From: Enhydrobacter sp.
GTDB taxonomy: Bacteria; Pseudomonadota; Alphaproteobacteria; Reyranellales; Reyranellaceae
Assembly: GCF_030246845.1 (NCBI RefSeq)
Contig: NZ_CP126889.1
Span: forward strand, 3,467,001 to 3,531,000
Length of the DNA stretch: 64,000 nt
Reading direction: 5' to 3'
Within the stretch, counting starts at the first letter, position 1, and each line of letters begins with the position of its first letter. Position numbers and translations under genes: made by a program. The notes below the pieces were generated by a model that was given only the letters and a program-made list of their open reading frames with translations, was not told the DNA's origin and did not search any database. Of the stretch, positions 24,777-35,409 are shown piece by piece.

Positions 24777-25667
24777 TCAAGGCGCCTGGTCGAGGCTCGA
24801 CACTTCGTTGGTGAGCGTGGTGCGGCGCATGTCGCGCACCGCGGTGTGATCGTAGCGGCGGGCGCGGTGCATGGTGACGCGGTTGTCCCACATCACCAGA
24901 TCGTGCGGCCGCCAGACATGGGCATAGACGAACCGGCGTTGCGTCGCGTGCTCGGTGAGATCGCGCAGGAAGGCGCGCGCCTCGGGCACCGGCCAGCCTT
25001 CGATGCCGCCGGCGTGGCTGGAGAGGTAGAGCGACAGCCGGCCCGTGCGCGGATGGCGGCGCACCAGGCGCTGGCGCACCGGCGCCCACTTGGCGCGCTC
25101 CTCCTCGGTGAAGTCGGTGAAGCCCAGGATGCCGCGGGAAAAGATCTGGCTGTGCACGCAGACGAGGTCGTGCACCTCGCGCCTGGTGGCTTCGTCCAGC
25201 GCATCGTAGGCCGCACGCATGTCGGCGAACTCGGTGTTGCCGCCGGTCGGCGGGATGGTGCGCGCCGACAGGATCGAGTACTTGGCCGGCACCGGCTTGA
25301 ACGAGCTGTCGGAGTGCCAGAGCTGGTTGCCGAGCCCGAACAGGCGGCGCCGATCGTCGCGCGCCACCACCTTGTTGTTCTTGTCGAGATTGGAGATATC
25401 GTTCAGGTCCATGCTGACACGCCGCTCGTGCGGGGCGGCGATGTCGCCGGTCGCCGTCTCGAGCGGTCCGAGCGCGCGGCTGAAGGCAAGCTGCTGTTCG
25501 TCGTCGATGTCCTGGTCGTGGAACACCAGCACGCCGAATTCGTCCATGCCGTCGTGGACGGCGGCAACTTCCGCCGCGGTCGGTGGCTTCCTGAGGTCGA
25601 TGCCGGAGACGACGCCCGCGAAGAAGGCCCGGCCGACCGGATCGATGGGCGCAATGGCGATGGTCAT
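24777..25667 (-). CDS. TauD/TfdA-family Fe(II)/2-oxoglutarate dioxygenase
   Basis: A 296-residue enzyme of the TauD/TfdA family, which hydroxylates small molecules (taurine, phenoxyacetates and others) using iron, oxygen and 2-oxoglutarate. LWHSDSSF supplies His118 and Asp120, VTMHRARRYD the distal histidine near 267, and MRRTTLTNE the arginine for 2-oxoglutarate. GVLVFHDQDI near 45 is also typical. The facial triad is complete. The substrate is unknown; no sulfonate transporter is adjacent. Confidence 0.88.
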   Translation of the reverse strand: MTIAIAPIDPVGRAFFAGVVSGIDLRKPPTAAEVAAVHDGMDEFGVLVFHDQDIDDEQQLAFSRALGPLETATGDIAAPHERRVSMDLNDISNLDKNNKVVARDDRRRLFGLGNQLWHSDSSFKPVPAKYSILSARTIPPTGGNTEFADMRAAYDALDEATRREVHDLVCVHSQIFSRGILGFTDFTEEERAKWAPVRQRLVRRHPRTGRLSLYLSSHAGGIEGWPVPEARAFLRDLTEHATQRRFVYAHVWRPHDLVMWDNRVTMHRARRYDHTAVRDMRRTTLTNEVSSLDQAP

Positions 25668-25809
25668 AAGGGAAGTTTAACGCCGATGCCGGAATGGTGG
25701 AACTGCATCGCCTCGCTCCGCGGGGCATCGCGTGGCGGCCTCCATCGGCACGAGCGCCACTCCAGTGGCGCCATCATGCCTGCGGCTGATCGGGCCGCCA
25801 TTCCGGAAG

Positions 25810-25971
25810 GGCGGACCACTCGGCGAACAGGCGGCCGTTGGCCTGGCGTGGCTCGTCTTCACCGAGGCGCCGGCGGCCGCGACGCTGCTGGGCGGCGCGA
25901 TCGTCCTGGCACCGGTGGTGGGCGACGTGGCCCCGCCGCGCCCGCCGATGGTCGTCAGGCAACCGCCTTGA
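25810..25971 (+). pseudogene. Remnant of an EamA-type transporter C-terminus
   Basis: About 50 codons reading AVGLAWLVFTEAPAAATLLGG followed by AIVLAPVV look like the last two helices of an EamA/DMT transporter (a WLxFxExP turn then a glycine-rich helix). Nothing upstream in any frame continues the protein; that DNA instead holds small palindromes such as GCGCCACT-CC-AGTGGCGC. It seems to be what is left of a deleted gene. It lies next to the ArsR repressor and may once have been its target, which is speculation. Confidence 0.5.
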
Positions 25972-25991
25972 CTCGGAAGGCGCAGGACAAG

Positions 25992-26015
25992 ACATTTGAA
26001 CAGATATTCAAATGT
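25992..26015. promoter_or_regulatory. ArsR/SmtB-type operator overlapping the arsR start
   Basis: ACATTTGAA (25992-26000) and TTCAAATGT (26007-26015) are perfect 9-base arms around 6 bases. The TGAA-N6-TTCA core within an AT-rich palindrome is the classical 12-2-12-type SmtB/CzrA operator. It covers the ATG of the regulator gene at 26012, which predicts autorepression released by metal. Confidence 0.75.
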
Positions 26016-26320
26016 CGAAGGCCAGGAAAACCGTTCTGTCCGACAGCCACGCCGCGGCGCTGGCCGATCTGTTCCGACTGCTGGGTGATGCCACGCGCCT
26101 GCGCATCGTCGTCGCCTGCCTGCGCACGCCGCTCGCCGTGTCGGAGATCGCCGGGCGACTGGGACTGTCGGTCTCGCTGGTGAGCCATCATCTGCGCCTG
26201 CTCAAGGGCGCCCGTCTGGTGCGGGCCGAGCGCCAAGGCAAGCAGGTCTTCTATGGCGCCGACGACGAACACGTCCGCCGCATGGTCGAGGACATGCTCA
26301 CGCACGTCGCCGAGGACTGA
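26012..26320 (+). CDS. ArsR/SmtB-family metal-responsive repressor
   Basis: A 102-residue winged-helix repressor. The recognition helix is SVSLVSHHLRLLKGARL (about 53-69). The last helix carries Asp85-x-His87, ten residues, His98, two residues, Glu101, which is exactly the alpha-5 zinc site of SmtB/CzrA-type sensors. The alpha-3 cysteine site of arsenic or cadmium sensors is absent. I therefore predict a Zn(II)-type (or Ni/Co) sensor that leaves DNA when metal binds. The operator overlaps its own start codon. No metal transporter is next to it; the next gene is convergent. It may act on a distant target. Confidence 0.88.
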   Translation: MSKARKTVLSDSHAAALADLFRLLGDATRLRIVVACLRTPLAVSEIAGRLGLSVSLVSHHLRLLKGARLVRAERQGKQVFYGADDEHVRRMVEDMLTHVAED

Positions 26321-26432
26321 GGTGGGCGCAACTGGAGTTGCGCCTGTCCTGAGCGAAGCCGAAGGGCGCTCCGATGAGCGTCCGGAGGAGCGCGCCAATA
26401 ACAAGAAACAAGAGCAGACGTCCCAGTGTCGT

Positions 26433-26501
26433 GTCATCCCGAGCGAAGCGAGGGATCTTTCGCAGCGCCGACAAAGGATCCCTTGCTGCGCTCGGGATGA
26501 C
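26433..26501. repeat. Dispersed palindromic repeat, copy 1
   Basis: A 69-base near-palindrome: GTCATCCCGAGCGAAGCGAG on the left pairs with CGCTCGGGATGAC and adjoining bases on the right, giving about 24 paired bases with few mismatches. A second copy lies at 29423-29492. It sits between the convergent arsR and acyl-CoA synthetase genes and could act as a bidirectional terminator. The surrounding 26330-26600 is a patchwork of other short palindromes (for example GCGCAACT-GG-AGTTGCGC) and holds no gene. Confidence 0.75.
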
Positions 26502-26608
26502 ACGGCCTTACCGAAAAGCACTTGTTCATTCCTGGAGGGTCTGCCCTTCGCTGGTGGCGAATTCCAGTGGCGCAATCTTGCTCTTTCAGTTCCGCCCTGG
26601 CCCGCCGC

Positions 26609-28240
<1,632 letters not shown>

Positions 28241-28253
28241 GGCGCTCCCTCGG

Positions 28254-29402
28254 TTACGCGTGCCGCTCGATATGGAGGCTTCTGAAATTCGCGAGCGGCT
28301 TCAAGTCCGGTTCTAGGCCGAGTCCCTGCCCGTTGGGAAGTGATACGCAGCCTTCGGTCACATCGAGAACACCGGCCAGGAGCCCTTCGCGCAGCGGATT
28401 GGGATTGGCGTCGACCTCGAGCAATCCCGGCCCGCGCACCGCCGCCAGCAGATGCAGCGAGTGCATCAGCCCGATCGCCCCGCCCAGGAAATGGGGACAG
28501 TAGGTGCGGCCGGCGGCCAACGCCGCCCTGGCGACCGGCAGGCAGCCGGAATGGCCACCCCATTTCGCGGCATCGGGCTGGAGAACGCCCAGCAGGCCGG
28601 AGTCGATCGCCTGCTGGAAGGCGCCGGCGCCGCGCAGGTTCTCGCCGCCGGCCAGCCGCGCCGGCGCGGCCGCCGCGACCTGGACCCATTCCGCAGCCGG
28701 CCGGTCGGCGGGCAGCGGCTCCTCGATCCAGCCGAGGCCGAACTCGGCGAGCTTGGGCGCCATCCGGCACGCGGCTCCGAGGTCCCAGCCCTGGTTCACG
28801 TCGACCATCAGCCGCTCGCTGCGCTGGAGCGTCTTCGCCACCGGTCGCAGCGTGCCGAGGTCGGTCTCCTCGCCGAACCCGATCTTGATCTTGAAGGCGC
28901 GATAACCCGCGGCGCGCGTGCGTTCGACCGTTTCCAGCGCGGCCCGGCCGGGATTGAGACCGGAGGCATAGACGGGCACCGAGGAATCGTCGGTGCCGCC
29001 GAGCGCGCGCCACAGCGGCAGGCCGCGCTTGCGGGCCCGCAGATCGTGGATCGCGAGGTCGAGGCCGGCGGTCGCGGCCGATAGCGCACCCGCGTCGCCG
29101 CTCTGCAGGCGCAGCACGTGCAGGCCGCGATCGATCGCCGCCCACAGCGCCGGCGGATCGTCGAGCGGCTGGCCGAGCGCGCGCGGCGCCACGATCTCGG
29201 CGAACAGCAGCGCGCGGTGTTCGGCCGACGCGGTCGGGAAGTTGGACCAGATCTCGCCCCAGCCGCGGGCGCCATCCGAATCCTCGACGCGCACGAACAC
29301 CGCGACCCGCTCGGTCATGGTGCCGAAGGAGGTGCGGATCGGCTCCCCGATGGGAACGCGGAAGACATGCGCCTCGACGCGCGCGAGCGTGGCCGTGGTC
29401 AA
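28254..29402 (-). CDS. Mandelate racemase/muconate-lactonizing-type enolase-superfamily enzyme
   Basis: A 382-residue enolase-superfamily member. FKIKIGFG gives Lys171-x-Lys173. Asp201, Glu227 and Glu254 in DVNQGWD, WIEEPLP and AGGENLRG bind Mg2+. QPDAAKWGG near 275 completes the barrel, so the active site looks intact. These enzymes abstract the alpha-proton of a carboxylate (racemases, dehydratases, cycloisomerases). The start is TTG 29402, preceded by GAGGA at a good distance. It lies 13 bases before acyl-CoA synthetase copy 1 and is probably cotranscribed with it. Confidence 0.9.
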   Translation of the reverse strand: MTTATLARVEAHVFRVPIGEPIRTSFGTMTERVAVFVRVEDSDGARGWGEIWSNFPTASAEHRALLFAEIVAPRALGQPLDDPPALWAAIDRGLHVLRLQSGDAGALSAATAGLDLAIHDLRARKRGLPLWRALGGTDDSSVPVYASGLNPGRAALETVERTRAAGYRAFKIKIGFGEETDLGTLRPVAKTLQRSERLMVDVNQGWDLGAACRMAPKLAEFGLGWIEEPLPADRPAAEWVQVAAAAPARLAGGENLRGAGAFQQAIDSGLLGVLQPDAAKWGGHSGCLPVARAALAAGRTYCPHFLGGAIGLMHSLHLLAAVRGPGLLEVDANPNPLREGLLAGVLDVTEGCVSLPNGQGLGLEPDLKPLANFRSLHIERHA

Positions 29403-29422
29403 CTGGTCCTCAGAGTCGGATT

Positions 29423-29492
29423 GTCATCCCGAGTGCAAGCGAGGGATCTTTTGCGGCACCGACCAAGGATCCCTCGCTACGCTCGGGATGAC
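29423..29492. repeat. Dispersed palindromic repeat, copy 2
   Basis: A 70-base near-palindrome from GTCATCCCGAG to CTCGGGATGAC, about 85% identical to the copy at 26433-26501 and with the same inner GGGATC...GGATCCCT pairing. It lies between the end of the second oxygenase gene and the start of the enolase-type gene, both read leftwards, so it could reduce read-through or stabilise the upstream message. Confidence 0.75.
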
Positions 29493-29513
29493 ACCGAGTT
29501 TTTGATTGAACAA

Positions 29514-30500
29514 TCAATCGGCGGCCTGGGGATCCTTCAGCAGGTCGTAGGTGCGCTGCTGATAATGGACCATGTAGTCGGTGTAGTAGGTCGTCGGATA
29601 GTTCGGCGGCCTGTCCGGCCCGACGGTGGTCGGCACGGCGGCGATCGGCCAGTCGATGTTGCTGTCGCAGAAGAAGGCCAGCGCATAGCGCTCGCCGCCG
29701 GAGCGGTTGACCGCGCGGTGGGGAGTCGCGAGGAAGAAGTCGTTGGTCCAGCGCAGCAGGAGCTGGCCGCCATTCACGACATAGGCATTGGGGATCGCCG
29801 GCGCCTCGATCCACTTGCCGGCCGGGGTGCGGATCGAGAGGCCGGGCACGTCGTTGGGCGCGAGCAGGGTGAGGAAGCTGGTGTCGGTGTGGGGGGCAAT
29901 GCCGAACTCGTCGTCGGCCGGGACGTCCTGCGGCGGATAGTGCGTCATGCGGAGCTTGTACTGGCTCTCGCGGAAGGCTGCGTCGAACCAGGTCGCCGGC
30001 AGATCGAGGGCGCGGGCGTAGAGCGGCACCAGCTTCCGCACCAGCCGCTCCATCGTCTCGCAATAACCGACGATGGTCTTGCGGAAGCCCGGCAGAGCGC
30101 CGGGCCAGCGATTGGCGCCGCGGAACCGCCGGTCGGCCACCACGTCGGGATGATCGGCCGGCAGATCGCGCGCGACAAAGAAGGCCTCGTTGAGGTTGGC
30201 CTTGGTGACCGTCTGCACCACCGAGGTGCGCAGCGTGTCGCCGCGCATCGGCAGGTAGCCGACATTGTGCCGGTCGATCCGCACCGCCATCTTTTGCTCG
30301 AGCGGCAGGGCGTGGAAACGGGCGGCCTCGCGAAAAGTGTCTGCGATCAGGGCCGGCGGTACGCCATGATTGACGATGAAGTAGAAGCCGATCTCGGCGA
30401 GCGCGAAGCGCAGCTCGCGGGCACAACGTTCCCTCGCCCCCGGCTCGCCCGCGAGATAGGGCCCGAGGTCCAGGACGGGAATGATGTCGGTGCTCGTCAG
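29514..30500 (-). CDS. Isopenicillin-N-synthase-like oxygenase, downstream tandem copy with probable CTG start
   Basis: A 328-residue non-haem Fe(II)/2-oxoglutarate oxygenase. The N-terminal DIOX_N part has IGFYFIVNHGVP near residue 38. The core has APHTDTSF (His and Asp) and FLATPHRAVNRSGGERYAL (second His and the co-substrate arginine). It is a tandem duplicate of the next gene upstream, with near-identical C-terminal thirds. There is no ATG, GTG or TTG at the expected place. CTG at 30500-30498 overlaps the stop of the upstream copy and aligns exactly with that copy's ATG (MAATETIPVVDL versus LTSTDIIPVLDL), so I propose a CTG start with translational coupling. The substrate is unknown. Confidence 0.8.
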   Translation of the reverse strand: MTSTDIIPVLDLGPYLAGEPGARERCARELRFALAEIGFYFIVNHGVPPALIADTFREAARFHALPLEQKMAVRIDRHNVGYLPMRGDTLRTSVVQTVTKANLNEAFFVARDLPADHPDVVADRRFRGANRWPGALPGFRKTIVGYCETMERLVRKLVPLYARALDLPATWFDAAFRESQYKLRMTHYPPQDVPADDEFGIAPHTDTSFLTLLAPNDVPGLSIRTPAGKWIEAPAIPNAYVVNGGQLLLRWTNDFFLATPHRAVNRSGGERYALAFFCDSNIDWPIAAVPTTVGPDRPPNYPTTYYTDYMVHYQQRTYDLLKDPQAAD

Positions 30501-31480
30501 TCGGCTGCCTGCGCTTCGTTCAGGACGTCGTAGTTCCGCTTCTGATACCAGATCATATAATCGGTATAGTAGGTCGTCGGATACTTCAGCGGCCGGTCGG
30601 GACCGATGGTAGTCGGCACCGCGGCCACCGGCCAGTCGATGTTGCTGTCGCAGAAGAACGGCAGCGCATAGCGCTCGCCGCCGCTGCGGTTGACGGCGCG
30701 ATGAGGGGTGGCGAGGAAGAAGTCGTTGGTCCAGCGCTGCAGCATCTGCCCCCCGTTCACGACGTAGGCGTCGGGAATGGCCGGCGCGTCGATCCACTTG
30801 CCGCTCTGGGTGCGGATCGAGAGACCCGGCACGTCATTGGGTGCCAGCAGGGTGAGGAAGCTCGTGTCGGTATGCGGCGCGAGACCGAACTCGTCGACCG
30901 CCGGCCCTTCCTGCGGCGGATAGTGGGTCATACGCAGCGAGAACTGCGGATCCTGGAAGGCGGCATCGAAATACTCGGCCGGGAGATCGAGGGCGCGGGC
31001 GTAGAGACGCACCATCTTCTGCACCAGGCGCTCGAGGTCGTTGCAGTAGTCGATCACGGTCTCGCGGAAGCCGGGCAGATCGGGCCAGCGGTTCGCCCCT
31101 CGAAAGCGGCGGTTGGCGAGCACGTCCGGATGATCCGGCGGCAGCTCGCGTTTCACGAAGAAGGCTTCGTTGAGGTTGGGCTTGGTGTTCGACTGCACCG
31201 TCGAGGTGCGCAGCGTATTGCCCCGCATCGGCATGTAGCCGGTGGTATGCTCGTCGATCTTGAGCGCCAGCTTCTTCTCCAGCGGCTGGGCGTGGAAGCG
31301 CTTCACCTCGTCGAACACGCGGCGGATCTTCTCGCGCGCGATGCCATGATTGACGATGAAGTAGAAGCCGATCTCGGTGAGGGCGAAATGCAGCTCCTTC
31401 GCCGTGCGGTCGAGCGCCCCCGGCTCGCCCGCGAGATAGGGCCCGAGGTCGACGACGGGGATGGTCTCAGTGGCGGCCAT
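30497..31480 (-). CDS. Isopenicillin-N-synthase-like oxygenase, upstream tandem copy
   Basis: A 327-residue Fe(II)/2-oxoglutarate-type oxygenase. IGFYFIVNHGIA near residue 37 marks the N-terminal domain, APHTDTSF the His/Asp iron ligands, and FLATPHRAVNRSGGERYAL the second histidine and the arginine. In bacteria such proteins oxidise amino acids or other acids; beta-lactam synthesis is not implied. The start at 31480 (MAATETIPVVDL) has AGGAG about 9 bases upstream. It lies between acyl-CoA synthetase copy 2 (upstream) and the second oxygenase. A third, more distant paralogue is at 50203-51255. Confidence 0.9.
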   Translation of the reverse strand: MAATETIPVVDLGPYLAGEPGALDRTAKELHFALTEIGFYFIVNHGIAREKIRRVFDEVKRFHAQPLEKKLALKIDEHTTGYMPMRGNTLRTSTVQSNTKPNLNEAFFVKRELPPDHPDVLANRRFRGANRWPDLPGFRETVIDYCNDLERLVQKMVRLYARALDLPAEYFDAAFQDPQFSLRMTHYPPQEGPAVDEFGLAPHTDTSFLTLLAPNDVPGLSIRTQSGKWIDAPAIPDAYVVNGGQMLQRWTNDFFLATPHRAVNRSGGERYALPFFCDSNIDWPVAAVPTTIGPDRPLKYPTTYYTDYMIWYQKRNYDVLNEAQAAD

Positions 31481-31598
31481 GACGCCTGCTCCTTCGTGCG
31501 GAACCGATGGTGCCGATTCACAAACGATAGGCGGCAATGGCCCGAGGGTCCACCCGCGGCAGCGCGGAATTTCGCAGCCCAAGTCGGCCGGCGGCAAG

Positions 31599-33233
31599 TC
31601 AGCCGGCCGTCGGCAGCTTGTAGTCGCGGAAGTCCTCGCGCAGGCGGGTCTTCAGGATCTTGCCGGTCGCGGTATGCGGAATGTCTTCGACGAACTGCAC
31701 ATCGTCGGGCAGCCACCATTTGGCCACCTTGGTGCCGAGGAACTCGATCAGCTCCTTCTTGTCGAGCGTGGCGCCGGGCTTCTTGTGCACGATCAAGAGC
31801 GGCCGCTCGTCCCACTTGGGATGATGGATGCCGATCACCGCCGCCTCCGCCACCGCCGGATGGGCCATCGCCGCGTTCTCGAGGTCGATCGAGCTGATCC
31901 ATTCGCCCCCCGACTTGATCACGTCCTTGGACCGGTCGGTGATCTGCATGTAGCCGTCGGCATCGAGGGTCGCCACGTCGCCGGTCGTGAACCAGCCGTC
32001 GTCGTCCAGGATCTCGCCGCCCTCGCCCTTGAAGTAGCCGCAGGTCACCCACGGGCCGCGCACCAGCAGATCGCCGAACGCCTTGCCGTCGCGCGGCAGC
32101 TCCCGGCCGCCTCCGCCCACGATCTTCATCTCGACGCCGAACGGCGGCCGGCCCTGCTTGACGCGAAGATCGAGCTGCTCGCGACGCGAGAGCCTGAGGT
32201 GCTTGGCCTTGGGATGGTTGATCGAGCCGAGCGGGCTCATCTCGCTCATGCCCCAGGCGTGCAGCACCTCGACGCCATAGTCCTCGTCGAAGGTCTCGAT
32301 CATGGCCGGTGGTGCCGCCGAGCCGCCGATCACGGCATGTTTCAGCGTCGACAGCTTGAGCTTGTTGGCTTGCATGTGCTGCAGCAGCGCCAGCCACACG
32401 GTGGGCACCCCGGCGGTGAACGTCACCTCCTCCTGCTCGAACAACTCGTAGAGGCTCGCGCCGTCGAGGGCGACGCCCGGGAACACCAGCTTGGCGCCGA
32501 CCAGCGCCGAGGTGTAGGGCAGCCCCCAGGCGTTGACATGGAACATCGGCACCACCGGCAGCACGACCGAGCGCGCCGAGAGGTCGAGCATGTCGGGCAG
32601 GGCGGCCGCGTAGGCGTGCAGGATGGTCGAGCGGTGGGAATAGAGCACGCCCTTGGGATTGCCGGTCGTGCCCGACGTGTAGCAGAGCGAGGACGCCGTA
32701 TGCTCGTCGAAGGTCGGCCACTCGTAACGGCCTGGCTTGTCTGCCAGCAGCTCCTCGTAGACCAGCAGGTTCGGGATCGCGAGGTTCCCGGGCAGGTGGG
32801 CGCGATCGGTCATGGCCACGACGTAGCGCACGGTCTTGAACTGCGGCAGGAGCGCGGCGACCGCCGGCAGCAGGTTGAGGTCGACGAAGAGGAGCTGATC
32901 CTCGGCATGGTTGACGATGTAGACGATCTGCTCGGGGAACAGCCGCGGGTTGATCGTGTGGCACACCGCGCCCATGCCGGAGATGCCGTAGTAGAGCTCG
33001 AAGTGGCGATAGCCGTTCCAGGCCAGCGTGCCGATGCGCTGGCCGGCCTCGATGCCGAGCGCCAGCAGGGCCTCGGCCACCTTCTTCGCCCGTTGACGGG
33101 CATCGCGATAGGTATAGCGGTGAATGCCGCCCTCGAGCGTGCGCGACACGATCTCGGTGTCGCCATGGTTCAGCGCCGCATGCTCGATGAGCTGCTGGAT
33201 CAGGAGTGGACGGTCCTGCATGAGGCCGAACAT
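31599..33233 (-). CDS. Fatty-acyl-CoA synthetase, copy 2
   Basis: A 544-residue ANL-superfamily acyl-CoA synthetase, clearly paralogous to the one at 26609-28240 (shared MQDRPLLI start, [13 protein letters not shown] and [13 protein letters not shown]). [19 protein letters not shown] is the P-loop and [15 protein letters not shown] carries the catalytic lysine. The start at 33233 ([11 protein letters not shown]) matches the paralogue's. The same frame stays open far upstream, antisense to the MscS gene, but that part is not coding-like. It is the first gene of the minus-strand cluster oxygenase-oxygenase-enolase-synthetase. Confidence 0.92.
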   Translation of the reverse strand: MFGLMQDRPLLIQQLIEHAALNHGDTEIVSRTLEGGIHRYTYRDARQRAKKVAEALLALGIEAGQRIGTLAWNGYRHFELYYGISGMGAVCHTINPRLFPEQIVYIVNHAEDQLLFVDLNLLPAVAALLPQFKTVRYVVAMTDRAHLPGNLAIPNLLVYEELLADKPGRYEWPTFDEHTASSLCYTSGTTGNPKGVLYSHRSTILHAYAAALPDMLDLSARSVVLPVVPMFHVNAWGLPYTSALVGAKLVFPGVALDGASLYELFEQEEVTFTAGVPTVWLALLQHMQANKLKLSTLKHAVIGGSAAPPAMIETFDEDYGVEVLHAWGMSEMSPLGSINHPKAKHLRLSRREQLDLRVKQGRPPFGVEMKIVGGGGRELPRDGKAFGDLLVRGPWVTCGYFKGEGGEILDDDGWFTTGDVATLDADGYMQITDRSKDVIKSGGEWISSIDLENAAMAHPAVAEAAVIGIHHPKWDERPLLIVHKKPGATLDKKELIEFLGTKVAKWWLPDDVQFVEDIPHTATGKILKTRLREDFRDYKLPTAG

Positions 33234-33392
33234 CGGGCGTTCTCTCCGAAAAAGTCGGTTGTCAGGGACAGGCCCAAAACCTAGCAGACCGTCTGAGCCA
33301 TGCCAGCGTCCACGGGGCCGCAGACCCGGCGCCACTGGCGAGGCGCTCGGTTCTGGCCTACCGTCGGCCAAGGGTAGAGGCAGATCACGGCG

Positions 33393-35381
33393 ATGGTCCG
33401 GAAGACTACAGTGATAGCGGGCGCCGCGGCCCTCTTCGCGGCCGGGCCGGCGGGGACTGCTTGCGCGCAGGTCAGCAAGGCGTTCAGCACCAACGGGACG
33501 CTGGGGACGTTCCTCACCCAGTTGTCGGACCGGCTCGACCATACGATCCAGCACATCCCCAAGCTCGGCCGTTACCTGCTCGCCCTGCCGCAGCAGTTCG
33601 ACCTGCCCACCACGCTGCTGCTGATCGGCATCGTGGTCGGCGGCCTGGCGGCGGAATTCGTCGTCCGTCAGGTCCTGCAGCGGCTGCGCCACCGCGGCTT
33701 TGCCCGCCATTCGACCGAATCGCCCCTGCGGGCGTTCCTGCACGGCGCTTTGCTCGACGCGGTCGCGTTCCTCGCCCTGGTGGTGGCGGCGCGCTACATC
33801 GCGGGCCAGGTCGGCGCTCCCGACACGGTGCCGGGCAAGGTCGCCCATCAGGTCCTGGTCGCGCTGCTCTATTGGCGCGGCTTCAATTTCGTGTTCCGGA
33901 CCTGGCTGCATCCGGACGCGCCGGAGGGCCGCATCGCCCCGGTCGACGACGCAACGGCGCGCCGCCTGCTGGTCGGCCTGAACGTGGTGATCCTCCTGCC
34001 CATGCTGGCCCGCCACATCGTGCAGTTCATGGCCGTGACCCAGGCCGGCTCGAACGTGATCTCGACCGCGGTGGTCCTCTACGTCCCGGTCTTCGGCGCG
34101 GCCCTGATCTACGCCATCTGGCATTGGCGCCGCGACATGGCGGCCTGGTTGGCGGGAATGGTGCAGGAGAAGGACCTGTTCCGGGCGCTGAAGCTCGCGA
34201 TGGCGAAAGAGTGGTGGGTCGCGGGCGTCGTCTTTTACGCGGTATCGGGATCGGCCGCGGTCTATGCGGCGATCACCGAGCGGGCGGCCGCCATGCACGG
34301 CCTCGCCGGCGTCGAGTCGATGCTGATCCTTCTGCTGCTGCTGGAGACACTCGTCCATCGTCGCACGCGCCATCTGCCGACGGAGGTGCCGACGGTGGGC
34401 GAGGTGCTGGCGGCCTGCCTGCGGCTGGCGGTGCGGCTGCTGGTGATCGTCGTCGCCGTGCAGGGCATCCTGATCGACGCCCTCGGCATGATGTCGCCCG
34501 AGGACTGGGAGCCGCACGAGCGGGCGATCAAGCTCGCGGCGGTCACGACCTTCCTGATCTATACGCTGTGGCGGTTCGTGAAATTCCGCATGGACCGCTA
34601 CATCGCCGACAATCCGCTGCCGTCGGCGGGCTTCGGCGGCGATGCGGCCGACAACGGCGACCTGCCGCCGGCGGCGTCGCGGCTGCGCACCATCATGCCG
34701 GTCCTGCGCGTGACCGCCGGCGTCGCGATCCTGATCCTGGGCGGCCTGCTGGTGCTGTCCGAGCTCGGCATCAACATCACGCCGCTGATCGCCGGCGCCT
34801 CGGTTCTGGGGCTCGCCGTGTCGTTCGGCAGCCAGTCGCTGGTGCGCGACATCGTTTCCGGCATCTTCTTCCTGGCCGAGGATTCCTTCCGCGTCGGCGA
34901 GTATATCGATGCCTCGAAGGTCAAGGGCACGGTCGAGGGCTTCTCGATCCGCTCCATCCGGCTGCGCCACCAGAACGGCCAGCTTCACATCGTGCCGTTC
35001 GGCCAGCTTCTTCACGTCACCAACTTCAGCCGCGACTGGACGACGGTGAAGTTCAACCTTGCCTTTACGATCAACACCGACGTCGAGCTGCTGCGCAAGA
35101 CGGTGAAGAAGATCGGGCTCGAGATGATGAGCGAGCCGCAGTTCCAGAAGGAGCTGCTGCAGCCGCTCAAGATGCAGGGCATCGTCGACATCAAGGACGC
35201 CTCTCTGATCGTGCGCTTCAAGTTCACGGCCAGGCCGAAGAATCCCAGCCTGATCCAGCGCACCGCCATCCGCCGCATGTTCGAGGCGCTGCCCAAGCTC
35301 GGCATCGAGTTCGCACGGCCGCCCTACGCCGCCTTGGGGTTCGGCGGGCTGGATCCCGCCGCCCGCGCCGCCGCGCAGTAG
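33393..35381 (+). CDS. Large MscS-family mechanosensitive channel
   Basis: A 662-residue inner-membrane channel that opens under osmotic downshock. It has a signal peptide (about 1-25, ending ACAQ), a periplasmic stretch, roughly ten membrane helices and a C-terminal MscS core. The pore-lining helix contains LIAGASVLGLAVSFGSQSLV near residue 470, followed by the beta-domain motif EDSFRVGEYI near 490 and the C-terminal alpha/beta domain. The length is closer to YbiO/YnaI-type channels than to small MscS. It is divergent from acyl-CoA synthetase copy 2. Confidence 0.9.
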   Translation: MVRKTTVIAGAAALFAAGPAGTACAQVSKAFSTNGTLGTFLTQLSDRLDHTIQHIPKLGRYLLALPQQFDLPTTLLLIGIVVGGLAAEFVVRQVLQRLRHRGFARHSTESPLRAFLHGALLDAVAFLALVVAARYIAGQVGAPDTVPGKVAHQVLVALLYWRGFNFVFRTWLHPDAPEGRIAPVDDATARRLLVGLNVVILLPMLARHIVQFMAVTQAGSNVISTAVVLYVPVFGAALIYAIWHWRRDMAAWLAGMVQEKDLFRALKLAMAKEWWVAGVVFYAVSGSAAVYAAITERAAAMHGLAGVESMLILLLLLETLVHRRTRHLPTEVPTVGEVLAACLRLAVRLLVIVVAVQGILIDALGMMSPEDWEPHERAIKLAAVTTFLIYTLWRFVKFRMDRYIADNPLPSAGFGGDAADNGDLPPAASRLRTIMPVLRVTAGVAILILGGLLVLSELGINITPLIAGASVLGLAVSFGSQSLVRDIVSGIFFLAEDSFRVGEYIDASKVKGTVEGFSIRSIRLRHQNGQLHIVPFGQLLHVTNFSRDWTTVKFNLAFTINTDVELLRKTVKKIGLEMMSEPQFQKELLQPLKMQGIVDIKDASLIVRFKFTARPKNPSLIQRTAIRRMFEALPKLGIEFARPPYAALGFGGLDPAARAAAQ

Positions 35382-35409
35382 TATCGTCAGCTTTCGAGGA
35401 GGAAACGAC

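Noticed and set aside
23940..24814. A plus-strand arginine-rich frame overlapping the DUF2182 gene
   Set aside because: The DUF2182 frame has clear membrane helices and signature motifs; the other is a shadow.
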